Origin: Chloroflexi bacterium RBG_16_57_11
Lineage (GTDB): Bacteria > Chloroflexota > Anaerolineae > Anaerolineales > UBA4823
Reading direction: 5' to 3'
Length of the DNA stretch: 8,649 nt
NCBI GenBank assembly: GCA_001795165.1
Contig: MGNS01000069.1
Location: forward strand, 4,597 to 13,245
The notes under the pieces are model-generated. The model ran no database searches and was not told the DNA's origin. It was given only the letters and a program-made list of their open reading frames with translations. This document shows positions 4,603 through 8,649 of the stretch, one piece after another (position 1 is the stretch's first letter; the number at the start of each line of letters is the position of its first letter). The position numbers and the translations under genes were made by a program.

Positions 4603-7600
4603 ATGTCTACCCGCCGCTTTCTCTCGCCCTTATTCCTGATCATCGTAATCCCTGCCTTCATCGTTGCCATGTGGGCGTTGACCGGCTATATCGACCATCT
4701 GCCGGAGCGCCTCAGCCAGCACGAGACGCTGGTGTTCGGCCAGGACCGCTTTACACCCGGCAGCCAGGCCGCGCTGCGCGTGGTGGTGCGCGATAGCATA
4801 GACGGCGCCCCCCTGCCCGAAGCTCAGATCCGCGTTTCCTTACAGCCCCTGGACGGCGGAGTAAAACGCCTCGTCTTCGATGGAAGGACGGATGCTGTTG
4901 GAAACGCCAACGTCCTTTTTGATATCCCGGCTGATCTGGATGGCGAGCAATCATTGATCGTCGAAACGCGCTCCTCCTTAGGAAATGCCACCGTCGAGCG
5001 CCCGGTTAAAATAACGCGGGATTACCGCCTCCTGCTGAGCAGTGACAAGCCGATCTACCAGCCCGGTCAGGTGATCCACCTGCGCCTGTTAGCCTTGGGC
5101 AGTTTCGATCGCCTACCAGCCGCCGGGCAACCCATCCAGGTCACCATCGCCGATGGTAAAGGCAACAAGGTCTTCCGCAAGACGCTGATCAGCTCCGATT
5201 TTGGCGTCGCCGCAGTGGATTTCACGCTTGCCAGCGAAGTCAATACGGGCGCCTACAAAATCACCGCCTCACTGGGCGACACCGCCTCTGAAAAGACGGT
5301 CACCGTCGAGAACTATGTCCTGCCTAAATTCAACGTAAAGCTGCAAACCGGAAAACCTTTTTATCTTCCTGGCGAGCGCGTCGAGGGGACGCTGGATGCC
5401 GCTTATTTCTTCGGCAAGCCCATCGCTGAGGGCAAGGTACAGATTGTGGGTTACACCTTCGACGTCCAGCAGGAGCAGGTCTTCATACTGGAAGGCCAAA
5501 CGGACGAAGCCGGCGATTACGCCTTTGACTTTGACCTGCCGACCTACATCGCCGGCAGCGACCTGGAAGGCGGTCTGGCTCGTTTCTACCTGCAAGCCAG
5601 TGTCACCGACCTGGCGCAGCATAGCGAAACCGGCGATCTGTCTTTGCCGGTCTCGGGCAGCGCCCTGGTGGTTGAAGCCATCCCCGAGGGCGGGCAGTTT
5701 CGCCCCGGCGTGGAGAACATTCTCTATGGGCTGACCAGCTATCCCGACGGCACACCCGCCGAAACCAGCCTGATCCTGACCTTTTACGAAAGCGGTAAGA
5801 CAATTACTGCGGAAACCGGTCCCTTTGGCCTGGCCGAAGTGCGCCTGACCCCCACCAACCCCTACCAGCAGTTCTCGATCCAGGCCAACGATGCCCAGGG
5901 ACATTCCACCCAGCGCGACTTCTATTTCGAAGGCCAGTATGCCGAGGAGAGCGTCCTGCTGCGCCCGGACAAGCCGGTTTACCGGGTCGGCGACCCAATG
6001 CGCCTGACGGTGCTCACCTCCCAACCGAGGGGCACGGTGTATCTGGACATCGTGCGGGATGGCCAGACAGTCAGCACCCGCAGCTTGGAAGTGGATGACG
6101 GTCAAGCCGAGATTGTTGTCGACCTTACGCCTGATTTATTCGGAACGCTCGAGCTGCATGCCTACAAAATCCTCCCCTCCGGGACGATCACCCGCGACAC
6201 CCGCCTGGTGGTAGTCGATGCCGCCGAAGACTTGAGTGTAAATCTCAGCCTGGACCTGCCTCCCGGGAGCGAATCCTATCGCCCGGGCGAGGCAGCCGGT
6301 TTAGACTTTCAGGTCGCCGGGCAAGGCGGCGCGGGCGTCAAATCCGTGCTCGGTCTGGCGGTGGTCGATGAAGCCGTCTTTGCCCTGGCCGAGCAAGATC
6401 CCGGCTTTGCCAAGCTCTATTTCCTGCTCGAACAGGAGCTGCTACAACCCAAATACGACCTGCACGGCTTCAGCATACCCGAGCTGGTGCAAGGTGTACC
6501 CGTCAGCAGCCAGCTTACCGTAGACGCCATCGAAGAGGCTGCCCGGGCTTCCCTGGCCAACGCAGTGTCAACAAGCTTCGGACCCGGCGCCGGAGTCTTC
6601 AGCCTGACTGCCAGCTCGCGCCAGGACGCCCTCCAGCGCGCCTCCGACCTGCAAGAGCACTATTACCTTGGCCTGAGCAAATTCCTGTACATCCTGGTGC
6701 TCGGCCTGCCTCTGCTGGTGCTTGGCATGATCGGTTACGCCCTGCGCCGTGAAGGCGCCCTCGGGCGCAGCCTGGCGACCCTGGCGCTGCTGGTGATCTT
6801 TCTGGCGGTGATCACGTTCGCCGGTGCGCCGCGGGAGGAAATCTCCTGGTTAGAGCGCATCCTCGATCGCTTGGGCGTTTATATCGATTGGCTGACCTTT
6901 AACCAGGCGGAACTTTTTCTGGCCTGCCTGGCGCTGATCGGCCCGCTTGCGTTCCTCGTCCTCTCGGTCGTCGCCTGGCGGCGCAAGGACTCCGCTCTGG
7001 GTTGGAGCCTGGGCCTGCTGCTGCTCTTCGCCGTCGTGCTGGTCGCCCTGGGGTTCGTCGCCCAATATGCCAGTTTCGGGCCGGATGAGGGTGTCATCCT
7101 GGCGGGCGTGCTGACGGTTTTCTTGTTGCCGCTGGCCTTCTTGCTGCGCGCTGCCGGGTTCGCTTGGGGAGGTCGCCTTCTGGCCTCCGCCGCCGCCCTG
7201 GCTCTGGCGCTCTTCCTGGTGGTCGGCCCGTTCATGTTGACTATGGCAGCGGCCTCGCCGCGTGGGGCCATGGCCAACATCGCTGGTAGGCCCATGGTAG
7301 TCGAAGAAGGTTTCATTGAAGCGCCGATGGAATTGCCTGCCGCGATGGCGATCATGCCCGCCGCCACCGCGGTCGCGGTCGAGCAAGAAAAAAGCACTGC
7401 CGGCGGCGCCCGCGACGCCTCTACCGCTTCCACCGCCGAGCCGCCCCGCCTGCGCCAGTACTTCCCCGAAACCATGCTCTGGCTGCCCGAGGCGGTTACG
7501 GACGAGCAGGGTATGTTCCACCTGGACGTGCCGGTGGCTGATAGCATCACCACCTGGCGGGTCACCGCCCTGGCCTCCTCGCAGGACGGGCGATTGGGCT

Positions 7601-8649
7601 CGCTGGCCGCTCCGTTGCGGGTCTTCCAGGATTTCTTCATCGACCTCGATCTGCCGGTTGCCTTGACCGTCGGCGACGAGATCGCCGTGCCGGTTGGTGT
7701 GTTCAACTACTTACCCGAGGAGCAAAGCGTGCGCCTGGAATTGGAACCGGGCGACTGGTTCGAGCTGCTGGATGAGCCCACCAAGGAAATCAGCATCGCT
7801 TCGAACGACATCACAGTGGTCTATTTCCGCCTCCGCGCTGCGGATTTTGGTCGCCAACCGCTCAAAGTCACTGCCTGGGGCACAAGGATGTCCGACGCCA
7901 TCCAGAAGGAAGTGCGCGTCTACCCGGACGGCAAGCCCATCAGCTACACGCAGTCGGATCGACTGACCTCCGGCCAGACCGTCCAACAGACCGTCACAAT
8001 CCCCGCCGAAGCCATCCCCGGCACCCAATCCCTGCTGGTTAAAATCTACCCCGGCGTGCTCAGCCAGGTGGTCGAAGGCCTGGATAGCATCCTACGCATG
8101 CCCAACGGCTGCTTCGAGCAGACTTCCTCCACCACCTATCCCAACGTGCTGGTGCTGGATTACCTGAAATCCACCAGCCAGGCTTCACCCGAGGCGCAGA
8201 TGAAGGCCGAGGAATATATCAACCTGGGCTACCAGCGGCTTACCACCTTCGAGGTGGATGGTGGTGGCTTCTCCCTGTTCGGCGACGCCCCCGCCGACCG
8301 CATGCTCACCGCCTACGGGCTGCAGGAGTTTGCCGACATGAGCCGTGTCTATGAGATCGACCCGGATTTGATCGAACGCGCCGCTCGCTGGCTGCTCGCA
8401 CAGCAGAATGGCGATGGCACCTGGGAGAACGACCGTGGCCTGGTGCACGAGAGCACCTGGTCCAGCCTGGGCGACCAGCGCCTGCCGGTGACCGCCTACA
8501 TCGCCTGGAGCCTGGTCGATGCCGGTTTTGGCGACGAGCCCGGAACCCAGAACGGTCTGGCTTATTTGCGTGAGAACCAATCCAAAGCCGAAGACCCCTA
8601 TGTGCTGGCCCTGGTCGCCAACGCCTTGGTCGCCGCCGACGTGCGAAAT
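4603..8649 (+). CDS. Alpha-2-macroglobulin family thioester protein with an internal transmembrane bundle, C-terminus beyond the window
   Basis: One uninterrupted frame of 1349 codons. The family traps proteases through a bait region and an internal Cys-Gln thioester. Domain order: an N-terminal membrane anchor (7-26, after MSTRR); MG domains with the hallmarks SSDKPIYQPGQ (about 147-156) and ENYVLPKFNV (about 236-245); AYFFGKPIAEGKV; a second DKPVYRVGD (about 459-467); and LAVVDEAVFAL (about 585-595). Then, unusually, come about six hydrophobic helices (near 694-713, 724-741, 771-791, 802-821, 830-849 and 859-884). A disordered Ala/Met/Thr-rich segment (887-946) may be the bait. PPRLRQYFPETMLWLPEAVT and SITTWRVTAL follow, then the thioester motif NGCFEQT (Cys1170, Glu1172, Gln1173) and the start of the helical thioester domain with WLLAQQNGDGTW. 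Only two cysteines are present (775 and 1170), so there are no disulfides between domains. The ATG has AGGAGG 5 nt upstream. Host-cell defence against proteases is the inferred role. Confidence 0.93.
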   Translation, partial: MSTRRFLSPLFLIIVIPAFIVAMWALTGYIDHLPERLSQHETLVFGQDRFTPGSQAALRVVVRDSIDGAPLPEAQIRVSLQPLDGGVKRLVFDGRTDAVGNANVLFDIPADLDGEQSLIVETRSSLGNATVERPVKITRDYRLLLSSDKPIYQPGQVIHLRLLALGSFDRLPAAGQPIQVTIADGKGNKVFRKTLISSDFGVAAVDFTLASEVNTGAYKITASLGDTASEKTVTVENYVLPKFNVKLQTGKPFYLPGERVEGTLDAAYFFGKPIAEGKVQIVGYTFDVQQEQVFILEGQTDEAGDYAFDFDLPTYIAGSDLEGGLARFYLQASVTDLAQHSETGDLSLPVSGSALVVEAIPEGGQFRPGVENILYGLTSYPDGTPAETSLILTFYESGKTITAETGPFGLAEVRLTPTNPYQQFSIQANDAQGHSTQRDFYFEGQYAEESVLLRPDKPVYRVGDPMRLTVLTSQPRGTVYLDIVRDGQTVSTRSLEVDDGQAEIVVDLTPDLFGTLELHAYKILPSGTITRDTRLVVVDAAEDLSVNLSLDLPPGSESYRPGEAAGLDFQVAGQGGAGVKSVLGLAVVDEAVFALAEQDPGFAKLYFLLEQELLQPKYDLHGFSIPELVQGVPVSSQLTVDAIEEAARASLANAVSTSFGPGAGVFSLTASSRQDALQRASDLQEHYYLGLSKFLYILVLGLPLLVLGMIGYALRREGALGRSLATLALLVIFLAVITFAGAPREEISWLERILDRLGVYIDWLTFNQAELFLACLALIGPLAFLVLSVVAWRRKDSALGWSLGLLLLFAVVLVALGFVAQYASFGPDEGVILAGVLTVFLLPLAFLLRAAGFAWGGRLLASAAALALALFLVVGPFMLTMAAASPRGAMANIAGRPMVVEEGFIEAPMELPAAMAIMPAATAVAVEQEKSTAGGARDASTASTAEPPRLRQYFPETMLWLPEAVTDEQGMFHLDVPVADSITTWRVTALASSQDGRLGSLAAPLRVFQDFFIDLDLPVALTVGDEIAVPVGVFNYLPEEQSVRLELEPGDWFELLDEPTKEISIASNDITVVYFRLRAADFGRQPLKVTAWGTRMSDAIQKEVRVYPDGKPISYTQSDRLTSGQTVQQTVTIPAEAIPGTQSLLVKIYPGVLSQVVEGLDSILRMPNGCFEQTSSTTYPNVLVLDYLKSTSQASPEAQMKAEEYINLGYQRLTTFEVDGGGFSLFGDAPADRMLTAYGLQEFADMSRVYEIDPDLIERAARWLLAQQNGDGTWENDRGLVHESTWSSLGDQRLPVTAYIAWSLVDAGFGDEPGTQNGLAYLRENQSKAEDPYVLALVANALVAADVRN

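Noticed and set aside
5269..6105. Minus-strand 278-codon open frame opposite the macroglobulin gene
   Set aside because: The plus-strand frame is continuous from 4603 to the window end with clear family motifs; this frame resembles no known protein and arises from GC-rich codon structure.
6850..7706. Two overlapping minus-strand open frames (6850-7521 and 6879-7706)
   Set aside because: They are antisense shadows in the high-GC transmembrane and bait region of the macroglobulin gene, with low-complexity Arg/Gln/Gly or Ala/Ser/Arg composition and no family match.

Overview
The window looks like a chromosomal segment of a Chloroflexota bacterium, most likely Anaerolineae-like. That assignment is inferred from gene content: an iscX-nuoB-nuoC arrangement, a lipoprotein with a Gln/Ala/Thr-rich spacer, a DUF5667-type secreted protein and a very large alpha-2-macroglobulin. 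No rRNA or marker gene is present to prove it. I see no tRNA, rRNA, CRISPR array, transposase or integrase.

Left block (1-1865) is an iron-sulfur and respiration module. Reading leftwards on the minus strand are a 67-residue IscX-type protein, nuoB (complex I subunit carrying cluster N2) and the start of nuoC, which runs off the left edge. Reading rightwards is a 216-residue winged-helix regulator whose C-terminal cysteine pattern (C159, C172, C203) matches the Fe-S sensing repressor SufR. The 94-bp divergent intergenic region holds a good promoter in each direction and a perfect inverted repeat, CGCAAA-N6-TTTGCG, between and overlapping them. Both promoters place transcription initiation almost on the start codon, so both mRNAs are probably leaderless. 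The simplest reading is that a SufR-like sensor couples Fe-S status to expression of iscX and the complex I genes, and to its own synthesis.

Middle block (2043-4394) encodes two exported proteins of unknown function in convergent orientation. One is a plus-strand lipoprotein with a long low-complexity spacer and a globular C-terminal domain. The other is a minus-strand secreted protein with a DUF5667-like helical domain and a roughly 120-residue Asp/Asn tail. Two hairpins with T-rich flanks lie between them.

Right block (4603-8649, open at the right edge) is one continuous reading frame of 1349 codons encoding an alpha-2-macroglobulin-family protein. It has the usual macroglobulin (MG) domains, a thioester motif (GCFEQ, Cys1170) and the start of the thioester domain. 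A bundle of about six transmembrane helices is inserted where the bait region should begin. With the N-terminal anchor, charge distribution predicts that both extracytoplasmic halves lie on the same side of the membrane. This architecture, and the SufR-IscX-Nuo regulatory module, are the two most interesting things in the window.
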